Assembly: GCF_024703995.1 (NCBI RefSeq)
Contig: NZ_JAMXQV010000020.1
Span: forward strand, 124,001-188,000
DNA: 64,000 nt
From: Amycolatopsis iheyensis
GTDB lineage: Bacteria > Actinomycetota > Actinomycetes > Mycobacteriales > Pseudonocardiaceae
Reading direction: 5' to 3'
The notes under the pieces are model-generated. The model saw only the letters and a list, made by a program, of their open reading frames with translations. It ran no database searches and was not told the origin of the DNA. Within the stretch, counting starts at the first letter, position 1, and the number at the start of each line of letters is the position of its first letter. Below are positions 45,135 through 53,892 of the stretch, one piece after another. Position numbers and translations under genes: made by a program.

Positions 45135-45776
45135 ATGCGGGTAGTCATCGCCGAGGACGCCGTCCTGTTGCGGGCCGGGGTGACCCGCCTGCTCGCCGAC
45201 GAGGGCATCGAGACGGCGGCGGCCGTCGACAACGGTGACGACCTGCTCGGCGCGGTCAAGGAACACCGTCCCGACCTGGCGATCGTCGACGTCCGGATGC
45301 CCCCGACGTTCACCGACGAGGGCCTGCGCGCGGCCTTGGCGGCCCGCAAGGAGATCCCGGGGCTGCCGGTGCTGGTGCTGTCGCAGTACGTCGAGGAGTC
45401 GTACGCGGTGGAGCTGCTCTCCGGCGGCGCCGGCGGGGTCGGCTACCTGCTGAAGGAGCGGGTGGCGGACGTCGCCGACTTCCTGGACGCGGTCCGCCGG
45501 GTGGCGGGCGGCGGCACGGCGATCGACCCGGACGTGATCGCCCAGCTGATGGCCCGCGGCCGCCGCAACCCGCTGGACGCGCTGACCGCGCGGGAGTCCG
45601 AAGTGCTCGGGCTGATGGCCCAGGGCCTGTCGAACACGGCGATCGCGAACTCGCTGGTGGTTTCGCACGGCGCGGTGGAGAAGCACATCGGCAACATCTT
45701 CTCGAAGCTCGGCCTCGAGGCCAGCGCGGAGGAACACCGTCGCGTTCGCGCGGTGCTGACCTACCTGGGCCGCTGA
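45135..45776 (+). CDS. LuxR-type response regulator
   Basis: The 213-residue regulator has a receiver domain with EDAVLLR at the start and phospho-acceptor Asp52 in LAIVDVRMPP. The LuxR helix-turn-helix includes LTARESEVLGLMAQGLSNTA and GAVEKHIGNIFSKLGL. It is the output partner of the upstream kinase. A GGGGG-rich ribosome site precedes ATG 45135. The last 16 bases overlap the decayed gene on the other strand. Confidence 0.93.
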   Translation: MRVVIAEDAVLLRAGVTRLLADEGIETAAAVDNGDDLLGAVKEHRPDLAIVDVRMPPTFTDEGLRAALAARKEIPGLPVLVLSQYVEESYAVELLSGGAGGVGYLLKERVADVADFLDAVRRVAGGGTAIDPDVIAQLMARGRRNPLDALTARESEVLGLMAQGLSNTAIANSLVVSHGAVEKHIGNIFSKLGLEASAEEHRRVRAVLTYLGR

Positions 45777-46118
45777 GCCCGCCACTGCGCCACCGCGGCC
45801 AGCACCGCCTGCTCGTCTTCACGCGCGTGGGCGCCCGAAGCGCCGACCGCCCCGAGGACCACGTCGCCGTCGGTGACGAGGATGCCGCCCGCGAAGGGCA
45901 CGTAAACGACCACCTGAGGGCGTAGCTTTCACGTGAAAGCGGCGCTTTTGGCAGTGGCTGTCAGTTCGAGGCGGCCGAGCTGGCGAGGGTCAGCAGTGCC
46001 GTGCGGGCCTTGGCCACCGCGATCTGGCTCGTCGATCAGCGACGGGAAGCCGCTCGGCGCCAGCCGCCACCAGCTGGTCCGCGTCGGCCAGAGTGAGACC
46101 CGGAAGGTGGGGAGGCAT
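45761..46118 (-). pseudogene. Decayed GlcG/HbpS-like (DUF336) gene
   Basis: Three pieces of one protein are readable in order but in different frames. The N-terminus is MPPHLPGLTLADADQLVAAG (from ATG 46116-46118), the middle is IAVAKARTALLTLASSAASN ending in a stop, and the C-terminus is VPFAGGILVTDGDVVLGAVG continuing to a TAG at 45761. The central part of the fold is missing. A TTTCACGTGAAA-type palindrome sits between the second and third pieces. GlcG/HbpS proteins bind haem, and HbpS partners a two-component system in Streptomyces, but here the gene cannot give a full protein. Confidence 0.75.
45925..45940. repeat. Dispersed palindrome GCTTTCACGTGAAAGC
   Basis: A perfect 16-bp palindrome identical in its core to 1734-1749. 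It lies within the remains of the GlcG-like gene. Confidence 0.7.
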
Positions 46119-46259
46119 GAGCCGAGAGTAGCGCCTCACCGAAGACGTTCAGTGACCAAAAGTCCCGTAGGGTGGACGCTGGGTCACCCGTTCTGGCGGC
46201 GGCACCCGCGGACTCCCTCACCTACCATGAGCGGAACCGCCGGCGAGAGGAGCGCGCAG

Positions 46260-46472
46260 ATGTCCGACGAAGTCCGCTTCTTCGGTGGCCCGCTCGACGG
46301 CCGCGTCCAGGAGCTCGGTGACGACGCCGTGCCCGGTGCCGTCATCCGGCACATCCACCTCCACGGCGGCCCGAAGATCGAGACGCGCTACGAGCTCGGC
46401 CTCTCCGAAGACGGCTGGGAGTACCGCGTCGCCGCGACGCGGCACGAGCCCGAGCGCGACAACCTGAGGTAG
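46260..46472 (+). CDS. Small protein, unknown
   Basis: A 70-residue protein (MSDEVRFFGGPLDGRVQELG at the start) preceded by a GAGAGGAG ribosome site. It is mixed alpha/beta and soluble, with a beta-rich centre (AVIRHIHLHGGPKIETRYEL). Proteins with the FFGGPLDGR opening are common in actinobacteria but have no known role. A short hairpin follows the stop. Confidence 0.7.
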   Translation: MSDEVRFFGGPLDGRVQELGDDAVPGAVIRHIHLHGGPKIETRYELGLSEDGWEYRVAATRHEPERDNLR

Positions 46473-46477
46473 GGCAA

Positions 46478-46498
46478 ACCCCCCTGTCCACCGGGGGT
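46478..46498 (+). terminator. Short terminator-like hairpin
   Basis: ACCCCC / GGGGGT arms separated by nine bases lie just beyond the stop of the small gene. There is no T-run, so it is a weak candidate. Confidence 0.4.
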
Positions 46499-46566
46499 GA
46501 ACAGTACCCCGAAGACGCCGGTCAGCACCGCTGTTTCCCCAGGTCGAAGCGACCAAGCTCAACAGC

Positions 46567-47868
46567 ATGCAAACGAGCCGGGACCGCTTTCTCGACGTCG
46601 TCCGGGCGGGGGCCATCCTCGCCGTCATCGCCCAGCACTGGGTCATGCCGGTGCTGTCCTACTCCGACGGGCAGCTCGCCACGGGCAACGCGCTCGCGAC
46701 CCCGGGCTGGTGGGTCGTCACCTGGCTCAGCCAGGTCATGCCGCTGGTCTTCTTCGCCGGTGGCGCCGCCAACCTGATCTCCTTCCGCCGCGCGGAATCC
46801 ACCCGGAAGTGGCTCGGCGCGCGGATCCGGCGCCTCATGGTGCCGGTGCTGCCGCTGATGGCCGTCTGGCTGGTCGTGCCGGACTTCCTGCGTGGCCTCG
46901 GCGTCCCACCGCAGCCCCTGCAGGTCGGCAGCGCGATCGCCGCGCAGCTGCTGTGGTTCCTCGCCGTGTACGTCCTCGTCGTGCTGCTGACGCCGCTGAT
47001 GGTCGCCGCGCACCGGCGCTGGGGGCTCAAGGTCCCGCTGGTCATGGGTGTGGCCGGGATCCTGGTGGACGTCGCGCGCTTCAACGACTTCGGCTACATC
47101 GGCTACGCCAACGCGATCTTCGTCTGGGTCGCGGTGCACCAGCTGGGCTTCCACTACGTCGAAGGCCGCCTCGGCACGCTCACCCGCCGCGCCGCGCTGA
47201 CGCTCTCGGCCGCCGGCTTCGGCATCACCGCGCTCATGGTCGCGTTCGGCCCGTACCCGGCCAGCATGATCGGCATGCCGGGCGCGCCGGTGTCGAACAT
47301 GAGCCCGCCCACCGTGCTGCTCGCCTTCCTCGCGGTCGGCCAGGTCGGTCTGCTGCTCGCCTTCCGCCCGCAGCTCAACGCGCTCGCCGAACGCCCCGGC
47401 ATCGGCCACACGCTCGGCTGGCTCGGCGCGCGGTTCATGAGCGTCTACCTCTGGCACATGCCGGCGCTGATCGTCGTCGCGGGCGTGACGGTCTACGGCC
47501 TCGGCTACGAGACGCCCGCGCCGGGCACGGTGTTCTGGCTCGTCATGGCGCCCGCGTGGTTCGCGGTGTGCGGGCTGGTGCTGACCGGCCTGCTGCGGTT
47601 GTTCGCGCACTTCGAAATGCGGCGTGACACCTACGAAGTCACCGCGAACGTGCCGCAGCTGGTCGTCGCCGGGCTGATGATCTCCGGCGGGCTGCTCGGC
47701 CTGGCCGCGCACGGCTTCGCGCCCCTTTCGGACGGCATCACGCACGGCCCGGTGCCCTGGGTGGTCCTCGCGGTGGCCGGGTTCCTCCTGGCGGGCAAGC
47801 GCATTCCGACGCTCGACCTGCTCGGCCGCGCCGTGGTCATCACCGAACGGGCCTCGCTCAAGCCTTGA
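46567..47868 (+). CDS. Membrane acyltransferase, family 3
   Basis: The 433-residue protein has about ten to eleven hydrophobic helices. It opens with RFLDVVRAGAILAVIAQHW, the family-3 acyltransferase signature with the key His near residue 24, and the RIRRLMVPVLPLMAV segment near residue 90. Family members O-acylate sugars of exported polysaccharides, antibiotics or peptidoglycan. The target is unknown. The 3' end overlaps the convergent amidohydrolase gene by 11 bases. Confidence 0.88.
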   Translation: MQTSRDRFLDVVRAGAILAVIAQHWVMPVLSYSDGQLATGNALATPGWWVVTWLSQVMPLVFFAGGAANLISFRRAESTRKWLGARIRRLMVPVLPLMAVWLVVPDFLRGLGVPPQPLQVGSAIAAQLLWFLAVYVLVVLLTPLMVAAHRRWGLKVPLVMGVAGILVDVARFNDFGYIGYANAIFVWVAVHQLGFHYVEGRLGTLTRRAALTLSAAGFGITALMVAFGPYPASMIGMPGAPVSNMSPPTVLLAFLAVGQVGLLLAFRPQLNALAERPGIGHTLGWLGARFMSVYLWHMPALIVVAGVTVYGLGYETPAPGTVFWLVMAPAWFAVCGLVLTGLLRLFAHFEMRRDTYEVTANVPQLVVAGLMISGGLLGLAAHGFAPLSDGITHGPVPWVVLAVAGFLLAGKRIPTLDLLGRAVVITERASLKP

Positions 47869-48754
47869 GCAGCCGCAGCGGGGTGTCGTAGAGGACCGCC
47901 CGCAGGAACGACTCCCCCAGGCGATCGTCGGCCGCCCAGCCGGCGATCGCCTGCAGCTGTGTCGCGTAGGAGTACGGGATGTTCGGGAAGTCCGTGCCGA
48001 GCACGACGCGGTCGGCGCAATCCGCCAGCCGCGCGGTCCAGTCCGGCGGCAGCGGCGACATCTTCTCCGCGAACGGGACCCCGACCATCGTGGTGTCCAG
48101 GTGCACCCGCGGGTACTTGGCCAGCAGCTCGAACGCCGTCCCGAACTCGGGCATCGCCGAGTGCGCGAGCACCGCCGTCAGGTCCGGGTACCGCGCCAGC
48201 ACCTCTTCGAACACCGACAACCCGGTGAAGTCGCCCCGCAACGGACCGTGTCCACAGTGGACGACGACCGGGACACCGGCGTCGGCCAGCGCGCCCCACA
48301 CCGGCTTCAGCTGCTCGTCACGCGGGTCGTACGCGCCCACCTGCACGTGCGCCTTGAACACCTGCGCGCCGGCCCGCAGCGCACCGTCCACAGCGGACCC
48401 GGCGCCGGGCTCGGGGTAGAACGTGCCGGTCGGCACGGCGTCAGGGATCCGCGCGGCGAACTCGAGCGCCCACGAGGTCAGCCACTCGGCCATCCCCGGC
48501 TTGTGCGGGTAGACCAGCGGCGCGAACCGCGTCACGCCGAGCGACTTCAGCGTCGCCAGACGCTCCTCTTCGGACGTCCGGTAGTGCACCGGCCAGTCGG
48601 TGCCGTAGTGCGTCGAGGCCTGGTCGAAGTACGCCCAGACCTTGTCCATCACCGGCTTCGGCAGGAAGTGGACGTGCAGGTCGACCAGGCCCGGCAGGCC
48701 CAGCGACGCCGTCCAGCGCGCGATGTCGGCATCGGAAGCCGGGCCGGCCGTCAC
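47858..48754 (-). CDS. Amidohydrolase-2 (ACMSD-like) metal-dependent hydrolase
   Basis: The 298-residue protein has the TIM-barrel metal site DLHVHFLP near residue 25, VVVHCGHGP near 165, AHSAMPEFG near 195 and the acidic GTDFPNIPYS near 255. The group includes aminocarboxymuconate semialdehyde decarboxylase and related hydrolases. Its start overlaps the smpB stop by four bases (ATGA), so it is translated with smpB, though no functional link is evident. Confidence 0.88.
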   Translation of the reverse strand: MTAGPASDADIARWTASLGLPGLVDLHVHFLPKPVMDKVWAYFDQASTHYGTDWPVHYRTSEEERLATLKSLGVTRFAPLVYPHKPGMAEWLTSWALEFAARIPDAVPTGTFYPEPGAGSAVDGALRAGAQVFKAHVQVGAYDPRDEQLKPVWGALADAGVPVVVHCGHGPLRGDFTGLSVFEEVLARYPDLTAVLAHSAMPEFGTAFELLAKYPRVHLDTTMVGVPFAEKMSPLPPDWTARLADCADRVVLGTDFPNIPYSYATQLQAIAGWAADDRLGESFLRAVLYDTPLRLLKA

Positions 48755-49233
48755 TCCGTGAACCGGCCCTTGAGCGCGCGGCCCATGGCTTTCCTGATGT
48801 CCCGCTCGGCGTCGCGCTTGGCGAGCGTCTGCCGCTTGTCGTAGGCCTTCTTGCCCTGCGCCAGCGCGATCTCGACCTTGACCTTGCCGTCCTTGAAGTA
48901 CATCGAAAGCGGGACCAGGGAGAGCCCGCTCTCCTTGGTCTTGCCGATGAGCTTCTCGATCTCACGCCGGTGCAGCAGCAGCTTCCGGGTGCGCCGCGGC
49001 ATGTGGTTGGTCCACGTGCCCTGCGTGTACTCCGGGATGTGCACGTTGCGCAGCCACACTTCGCCGTCGTCGACCGTCGCGAACGCGTCCGCCAGCGACG
49101 CCTTGCCCTCGCGCAGGCTCTTCACCTCGGTGCCGACGAGCACGAGACCGCACTCGTAGGTGTCGAGGATGGAGTAATCGTGCCGCGCCTTGCGGTTCGA
49201 CACGATCACCTTCTGGCCACGTTCCTTGGGCAT
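48751..49233 (-). CDS. smpB: SsrA-binding protein
   Basis: The 160-residue protein shows the SmpB oligonucleotide-binding fold: RKARHDYSILDTYECGLVL, GTEVKSLREGKASL, DAFATVDDGEVWLRNVHIPEY and the C-terminal basic tail GKKAYDKRQTLAKRDAERD. The tail reaches the decoding site as tmRNA enters. The ssrA gene lies 5.6 kb away on the same strand. It follows ftsX by 46 bases. Confidence 0.96.
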   Translation of the reverse strand: MPKERGQKVIVSNRKARHDYSILDTYECGLVLVGTEVKSLREGKASLADAFATVDDGEVWLRNVHIPEYTQGTWTNHMPRRTRKLLLHRREIEKLIGKTKESGLSLVPLSMYFKDGKVKVEIALAQGKKAYDKRQTLAKRDAERDIRKAMGRALKGRFTE

Positions 49234-49279
49234 ACGACCACTCTACGTGATTCTCGGGACGACTAGCAGCTGGTTAAAC

Positions 49280-50173
49280 CTAGTGCCGGACGTACAGCCG
49301 CAGCGTGACGTAACCGGTGATGGCGGAGATCACCACGGACACCGCGAGCAGGATCGGCGCCACCGGGAACAGCAGCTCCAGCATGGTGATCTTCGGGAAC
49401 ACGTCACCGGTGAAGACCGAATCCAGGAAGCCGGCCTTCGTGATGATCAGCATGATGATCCCGAGGATCGCACCGACCGCGCCGGCGACCACCGCCTCCA
49501 GCAGGAACGGTAGCTGTGTGTACCACCGCGTCGCGCCGACGAGCCGCATGATGCCGACCTCCGTGCGCCGCGTGAACGCCGACACCTGGATCGTGTTGGC
49601 GATCAGCAGCAGCGCGGCGATCGCCATGATGAGCGCGGCGCCGAAGGCCATGTTCCGGACGCCGTTGAAGGCGTTGAACACGCGGTCGAGGAACTTCTTC
49701 TGGTCGTCGACCTTCCGCACACCCGGCTTCGTCGAGTACTGCTGCACGATCGACTCGCTGCGGTCCGGGTCCTTCAGCTTCACGTGCAGTGACGCGGGCA
49801 GCGACTCCGGCCCGGTCAGCTGGATGAGCTCCGGCTGGCTCTCGAAGATCTTCTTGAACCGGTCGAAGGCCTGGTCGCGGTTCTCGAAGACGACCGACTC
49901 GACCCCGTCGTTGCTCTGCAGGTCCGAACGCAACGACTGGCACAGCGACTGCGTGCAGTTCTTGTCGTTCGCGCTGATGTCGTCGGTGAGGTAGACCGAA
50001 ACCTCGACGTCGGCGAGGAAGTTGGACTTCATCTTGTCGATGGTCCGCACGGCCAGGAGGCCGCCGCCGAGCATGGCGAGCGACACGGCCGTGGTCAGGA
50101 TCATCGCGATGGTCATCGTGACGTTCCGGCGCAGGCCGGTGACTACCTCACTGAAGACGAAACTGGCGCGCAT
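49280..50173 (-). CDS. ftsX: Cell-division protein FtsX
   Basis: The 297-residue protein has one N-terminal helix (about 20-42), a large extracytoplasmic domain with a Cys pair (NCTQSLCQSL), and three C-terminal membrane helices (about 175-200, 220-245 and 265-290). This is the FtsX topology. With FtsE it controls peptidoglycan hydrolases at the division site. The start lies 47 bases after the ftsE stop. Confidence 0.95.
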   Translation of the reverse strand: MRASFVFSEVVTGLRRNVTMTIAMILTTAVSLAMLGGGLLAVRTIDKMKSNFLADVEVSVYLTDDISANDKNCTQSLCQSLRSDLQSNDGVESVVFENRDQAFDRFKKIFESQPELIQLTGPESLPASLHVKLKDPDRSESIVQQYSTKPGVRKVDDQKKFLDRVFNAFNGVRNMAFGAALIMAIAALLLIANTIQVSAFTRRTEVGIMRLVGATRWYTQLPFLLEAVVAGAVGAILGIIMLIITKAGFLDSVFTGDVFPKITMLELLFPVAPILLAVSVVISAITGYVTLRLYVRH

Positions 50174-50220
50174 GTCGGGGCGAGTCCTTGGGGTCGGGGT
50201 CGGTGCGGGGGCGGGGTGGG

Positions 50221-50910
50221 TCAGCGACCGATGCCGTAGACGCCGCGGGCGTCGTCGCGGATCACCCGGCCGAGCTGCAGCTCGACGACGCGGCGCCGCA
50301 TGGAGTCCACGATGGAATGGTCGTGGGTCGCCATCAGGACGGTCGTGCCGGTGCGGTTGATCCGCTCCAGCAGCAGCATGATGTCCTGGCTGGTGTCGGG
50401 GTCCAGGTTCCCGGTCGGCTCGTCGGCGAGCAGCACCAGCGGCCGGTTCACGAACGCGCGCGCAATCGCGACGCGCTGCTGCTCACCACCGGAGAGCTCG
50501 TTGGGCAGCCGGTCGGCCTTGCCGTCGAGGCCGACGAGCTCGAGCACCTCGGGGACGACCTTCTTGATGGTCGGGCCGGGCTTGCCGATGACCTCGAGGG
50601 CGAACGCGACGTTCTCCGCGACGGTCTTGTTGGCCAGCAGACGGAAGTCCTGGAACACGCAGCCGATGGTCTGCCGCAGGCGGGGGACCCGGCGGCGGGC
50701 CAGCTTGGCGACGTCGAAGTTGGACACCATCACACGGCCCTTGCTCGGCGTCTCTTCGCGCAGCAGCAGCCGGAGGAAGGTCGACTTCCCCGATCCCGAG
50801 GGACCGATGAGGAAGACGAACTCACCCTTTTCGATGTCGACGGACACCCGCTCAAGCGCGGGCCGCGTCGAGGTCTTGTAGACCTTGGAAACCTCTTCGA
50901 GCCGGATCAC
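50221..50910 (-). CDS. ftsE: Cell-division ATP-binding protein FtsE
   Basis: Starting at GTG 50908-50910, the 229-residue ATPase has Walker A GPSGSGKST at residues 36-44, the Q-loop VFQDFRLL, the signature NELSGGEQQRVAIARA, Walker B VLLADEPTGNLD and the H-loop ATHDH. It drives FtsX and is co-transcribed with it. Gene order prfB-ftsE-ftsX-smpB is as in mycobacteria. Confidence 0.96.
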   Translation of the reverse strand: MIRLEEVSKVYKTSTRPALERVSVDIEKGEFVFLIGPSGSGKSTFLRLLLREETPSKGRVMVSNFDVAKLARRRVPRLRQTIGCVFQDFRLLANKTVAENVAFALEVIGKPGPTIKKVVPEVLELVGLDGKADRLPNELSGGEQQRVAIARAFVNRPLVLLADEPTGNLDPDTSQDIMLLLERINRTGTTVLMATHDHSIVDSMRRRVVELQLGRVIRDDARGVYGIGR

Positions 50911-51022
50911 GATTCGGCATACTACCCACCGGTCTCGTGAAGCCCCGGTTGCCCGGTCCACCCGGGTGGAGCAGCGGGTGTTTGCGCACGGTGAGCGGTC
51001 GCGCAAACACCCCCCGCACCGA

Positions 51023-52126
51023 TCAGACCGTCGCGGTCTGCTTGCGCCAGCGGATGCCGGCGTCGAGGAAGTCGTCGATCTCGCCGTCGAGCACCGCCGA
51101 CGGGTTGCCGACCTCGTGCTCGGTGCGCAGGTCCTTGACCATCTGGTACGGGTGCAGCACGTAGTTGCGCATCTGGTTGCCCCAGCTGGAGCCGCCGTCC
51201 TTGAGCGCGTCCATCTCCTTGCGCTCTTCTTCCTTCTTGCGCTGCAGCAGCCGGGCCTGCAGGACCTTCATCGCGGCCGCCTTGTTCTGCAGCTGCGACT
51301 TCTCGTTCTGGCAGGAGACGACGATGTTCGTCGGGAGGTGGGTGATGCGCACCGCGGAGTCGGTCGTGTTGACGCTCTGGCCGCCGGGGCCCGACGAGCG
51401 GTAGACGTCGACCCGGATGTCCTTCTCCGGGATGTCGACGTGGTCGACCTCTTCGACCTCGGGCAGCACCTCGACGTGCGCGAACGACGTCTGGCGGCGG
51501 CTCTGGTTGTCGAACGGCGAGATCCGGACGAGCCGGTGGGTGCCCTGCTCGACCGAGAGGGTGCCGTAGACGTAGGGGGCGCTCACCTTGAACGTCGCCG
51601 ACTTGATGCCCGCCTCTTCGGCGTAGGAGATGTCGTAGACGTCGGTCGGGTAGCCGTGGCGCTCGGCCCAGCGCAGGTACATGCGCAGGAGCATCTCGGC
51701 CCAGTCGGCCGCGTCGACGCCGCCGGCCTCGGAGCGGATGGTGACGACGGCGTTGCGGTCGTCGTACTCGCCCGAGAGCAGGGTGCGGACCTCGAGGCCG
51801 TCGATGGACTTGCCGAGGTCGGCGAGCTCGGTGTCGGCCTCGCCCATGCTGCCGGAGTCGCCTTCGGCCTCGGCGAGCTCGTACAGCACGCCGAGGTCTT
51901 CGAGCCGCTGACGCAGGTCACCGACCCGCCGCAGCTCGCCCTGCCGGTGGGAGAGCTGGCTGGTGACCTTCTGGGCCGCGTCGGGGTCGTCCCAGAGGTT
52001 CGGGCTCGAGGCCTGCTCCTCCAGGTCGGCCACCTGCGCGCGCAGCGAATCGAGGTCCATCACCGACTCGATCTGCGTCAGCTTGCCGGCCAGGTCCTTC
52101 AGTGCCGCGTCGAACTCATCACTCAC
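51023..52126 (-). CDS. prfB: Peptide chain release factor 2
   Basis: The 367-residue protein starts at GTG 52124-52126. It carries the catalytic SSGPGGQSVNTTDSAVR segment (GGQ loop) and the stop-recognition SPF motif in RISPFDNQSRR. The coding frame is continuous, so the autoregulatory frameshift known from many other bacteria is absent. It releases peptides at UAA and UGA codons. Confidence 0.96.
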   Translation of the reverse strand: MSDEFDAALKDLAGKLTQIESVMDLDSLRAQVADLEEQASSPNLWDDPDAAQKVTSQLSHRQGELRRVGDLRQRLEDLGVLYELAEAEGDSGSMGEADTELADLGKSIDGLEVRTLLSGEYDDRNAVVTIRSEAGGVDAADWAEMLLRMYLRWAERHGYPTDVYDISYAEEAGIKSATFKVSAPYVYGTLSVEQGTHRLVRISPFDNQSRRQTSFAHVEVLPEVEEVDHVDIPEKDIRVDVYRSSGPGGQSVNTTDSAVRITHLPTNIVVSCQNEKSQLQNKAAAMKVLQARLLQRKKEEERKEMDALKDGGSSWGNQMRNYVLHPYQMVKDLRTEHEVGNPSAVLDGEIDDFLDAGIRWRKQTATV

Positions 52127-52148
52127 GTTTGTCAAGGTTACGGCAAAA

Positions 52149-52179
52149 CCCACGACCGGTTGCGAGGACCGGTCGTGGG
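52149..52179 (-). terminator. Intrinsic terminator after the PadR gene
   Basis: A perfect 12-bp stem (CCCACGACCGGT with ACCGGTCGTGGG) and a 7-base loop are followed on the minus strand by GTTTTG. It lies 11 bases beyond the PadR stop and just before prfB, so it separates the two transcripts. Confidence 0.85.
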
Positions 52180-52189
52180 CGCGCGAACC

Positions 52190-52690
52190 TCAGGCCGCGG
52201 GAATGGCGTCGAGCAGCTTCAGCGCGGCCTTGGCCTGCGCCTGGGCGAACTCGGCGACGGCCTTCTCGTACGGCCCGTCGGCCGCCTTGGTGGCCGCCTT
52301 CGCGTCGTCGAGCTGCTGGCCGTAGCTGGTCCGGGCCGACTCGAGCAGCGACTGGCGCTGCTTGGCCGTCAGCGACCCCGCGTGCACGAGCCGCAGGATG
52401 AGCGGGCTGCGCAGGTGGTCGGGGCCGGCCTCGGAGGTCAGCCAGGCCTTGAAGGCCTTCTTCCCGGCGGCGGTGATCAGGTACTGCTGGCTGGAGCGCG
52501 GGCCCTGCTTGCCGAGCCGGACGAGGCCTTCCTTGGACAGCGCCGGGAGCTCCCGGTACACCTGGCTGCGGGTGACGCTGAAGAAGGCACCGAACCGCTC
52601 ACCGGCTCCCGCGACGAGCTGCCCGCCGGTGGCGGGACCGTCGTGGAGCAGACCGAGCAGGGCGGCGGCTGTTGCATTCAATTCGGACAC
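52190..52690 (-). CDS. PadR-family regulator
   Basis: The 166-residue protein starts at GTG 52688-52690. The N-terminal winged helix (about 5-80) has NATAAALLGLLHDGPATGG and TRSQVYRELPALSKEGLV, followed by a beta wing. The C-terminal helices (about 90-160) form the dimer interface, rich in Ala, Lys and Gln. No target gene adjoins; it is probably autoregulated. Confidence 0.87.
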   Translation of the reverse strand: MSELNATAAALLGLLHDGPATGGQLVAGAGERFGAFFSVTRSQVYRELPALSKEGLVRLGKQGPRSSQQYLITAAGKKAFKAWLTSEAGPDHLRSPLILRLVHAGSLTAKQRQSLLESARTSYGQQLDDAKAATKAADGPYEKAVAEFAQAQAKAALKLLDAIPAA

Positions 52691-53021
52691 GTCCCCTAGA
52701 TTCCCACTTATCGGCCGCTGTGTCCACAGTGGTCAGCACATCTGTCCATTGTGGCTAGTGAGATCCCCTCGTTCGGCCCAATGCAAGCAGGTCCACTGTG
52801 GACGTCGGACACGCTGTGCAACCACCGGGGCCGCGTTATTGGTCCAACCAGCCGCACGCGGCCCGCCGCCGAACCGGGCTGCGGCGGGCACCCTCCCCGG
52901 CTTGGCGCACTCCGGACACGCACCGCAACCACCCCCGGCACGGGTTCACATCGTGGGATCCGCAGTCGTTCGACGGTTTCGCGCAAAACTCGGCAGCGAA
53001 ACTCGTACGAACATGACAAAA
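52691..53021. other. Intergenic region upstream of the PadR gene
   Basis: About 330 bases with no credible gene. It contains two copies of the dispersed motif, GTCCACAGTGGTC (52722-52734) and the perfect palindrome GTCCACTGTGGAC (52791-52803), which may include the PadR operator. The rest shows no structure I can name. Confidence 0.5.
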
Positions 53022-53055
53022 GAGGCGCGTTCCCGAATATTCGAGAACGCGCCTC
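53022..53055 (-). terminator. Intrinsic terminator of the first initiator tRNA
   Basis: An 11-bp perfect stem (GAGGCGCGTTC with GAACGCGCCTC) lies five bases beyond the tRNA and is followed on the minus strand by TTTTG. Confidence 0.9.
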
Positions 53056-53059
53056 TTCG

Positions 53060-53136
53060 TGGTAGCGGGGACAGGATTTGAACCTGCGACCTCTGGGTTA
53101 TGAGCCCAGCGAGCTACCGAGCTGCTCCACCCCGCG
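53060..53136 (-). tRNA. tRNA-fMet (CAT), initiator, copy 1, CCA encoded
   Basis: The minus strand folds as a tRNA with CAT anticodon. The three G-C pairs of the anticodon stem (GGG-CTCATAA-CCC) and the unpaired first base (C1 opposite U72) mark it as an initiator. The T-loop reads GGTTCAAATCC. CCA is encoded in the DNA (53060-53062). Confidence 0.96.
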
Positions 53137-53213
53137 CCGTTGTGGTACTTGAATAGATTACACGGGGTGGCCACCGGGTTTTCACCGGGGTCCCCGAAGT
53201 CGCTGACCTGCGA

Positions 53214-53798
53214 CTACGCCCTTTCCAGCCACTGACGTGCTCCACTGAGGACCATCTCGAGGCCGTCGTCGAAGCGCGAACCGACGTCGGCCAGCAGGTC
53301 GCCGGCCGCTTCGGTGCGGTACCGCTCGTCCAGCTGCCCCGGCACCGGGTAAACGGCCTGCTCTTCGATGGTGAAGCCGACGACGTAGCTGTAGACGGTG
53401 AACATCGCCTGGCCCACCCGGCGTTCGTCGAGGCCCGCGTCGATGCTGCGGCGCAGCGGGCTCTCCTCCACCAGGCCGGTGTCGCCGAGGAACGTCCCGG
53501 CGAAGACCTTCCCGCCGTCGCGGTAGGCCAGCATCATGCGGCGCAGCGCCCGCGCGCGGTAAGCGACCGCGTCCCACTCCCCCAGCTCGGCGGGCGGCCG
53601 CCGCTCGTCGAGCGAATCGGCGTACATCTGCGTCGCCATCTCGTCGAGCAGCTCCTGCTTGTTCTTCATGTGCCAGTACAGCGCCGGCGCCTTGACCCCG
53701 AGGTCGGCGGCGATCAGCCGCAGGGTGAGCCCGTTGAGGCCGACCTCGTTCAGCAGCTTCAGCCCCGAACGCGCGATGTCCTGCCTGCTCAGGGCCAT
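53214..53798 (-). CDS. TetR-family repressor (tetracycline-repressor-like C-terminus)
   Basis: The 194-residue protein starts at ATG 53796-53798 (MALSRQDIARSGLKLLNEVG). The helix-turn-helix (about 8-50) reads GLTLRLIAADLGVKAPALYW cut at its end, and the C-terminal domain resembles that of TetR class proteins. It is divergent from a flavin monooxygenase with two identical-type operators between, so it probably represses both genes until a small ligand binds. Confidence 0.88.
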   Translation of the reverse strand: MALSRQDIARSGLKLLNEVGLNGLTLRLIAADLGVKAPALYWHMKNKQELLDEMATQMYADSLDERRPPAELGEWDAVAYRARALRRMMLAYRDGGKVFAGTFLGDTGLVEESPLRRSIDAGLDERRVGQAMFTVYSYVVGFTIEEQAVYPVPGQLDERYRTEAAGDLLADVGSRFDDGLEMVLSGARQWLERA

Positions 53799-53833
53799 GT
53801 TCCCGGTTCTCCTCGGTGAGCTCGCTTGACAAT

Positions 53834-53882
53834 TTAACGATGTTAAGGGCATCCTCGGGTCAGGTCAATTTAACGTTGTTAA
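53834..53882. promoter_or_regulatory. Twin TetR operators TTAAC-N3-GTTAA
   Basis: TTAACGATGTTAA (53834-53846) and TTAACGTTGTTAA (53870-53882) are two perfect inverted repeats with centres 36 bp apart in the divergent gap. Each is placed close to one of the two starts. AT-rich sites stand out strongly in this genome. Confidence 0.85.
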
Positions 53883-53892
53883 GGAGCTGGGG

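Noticed and set aside
51023..52126. Possible programmed frameshift in prfB
   Set aside because: The frame is continuous from the GTG start through the GGQ region, with no internal TGA near codon 25.
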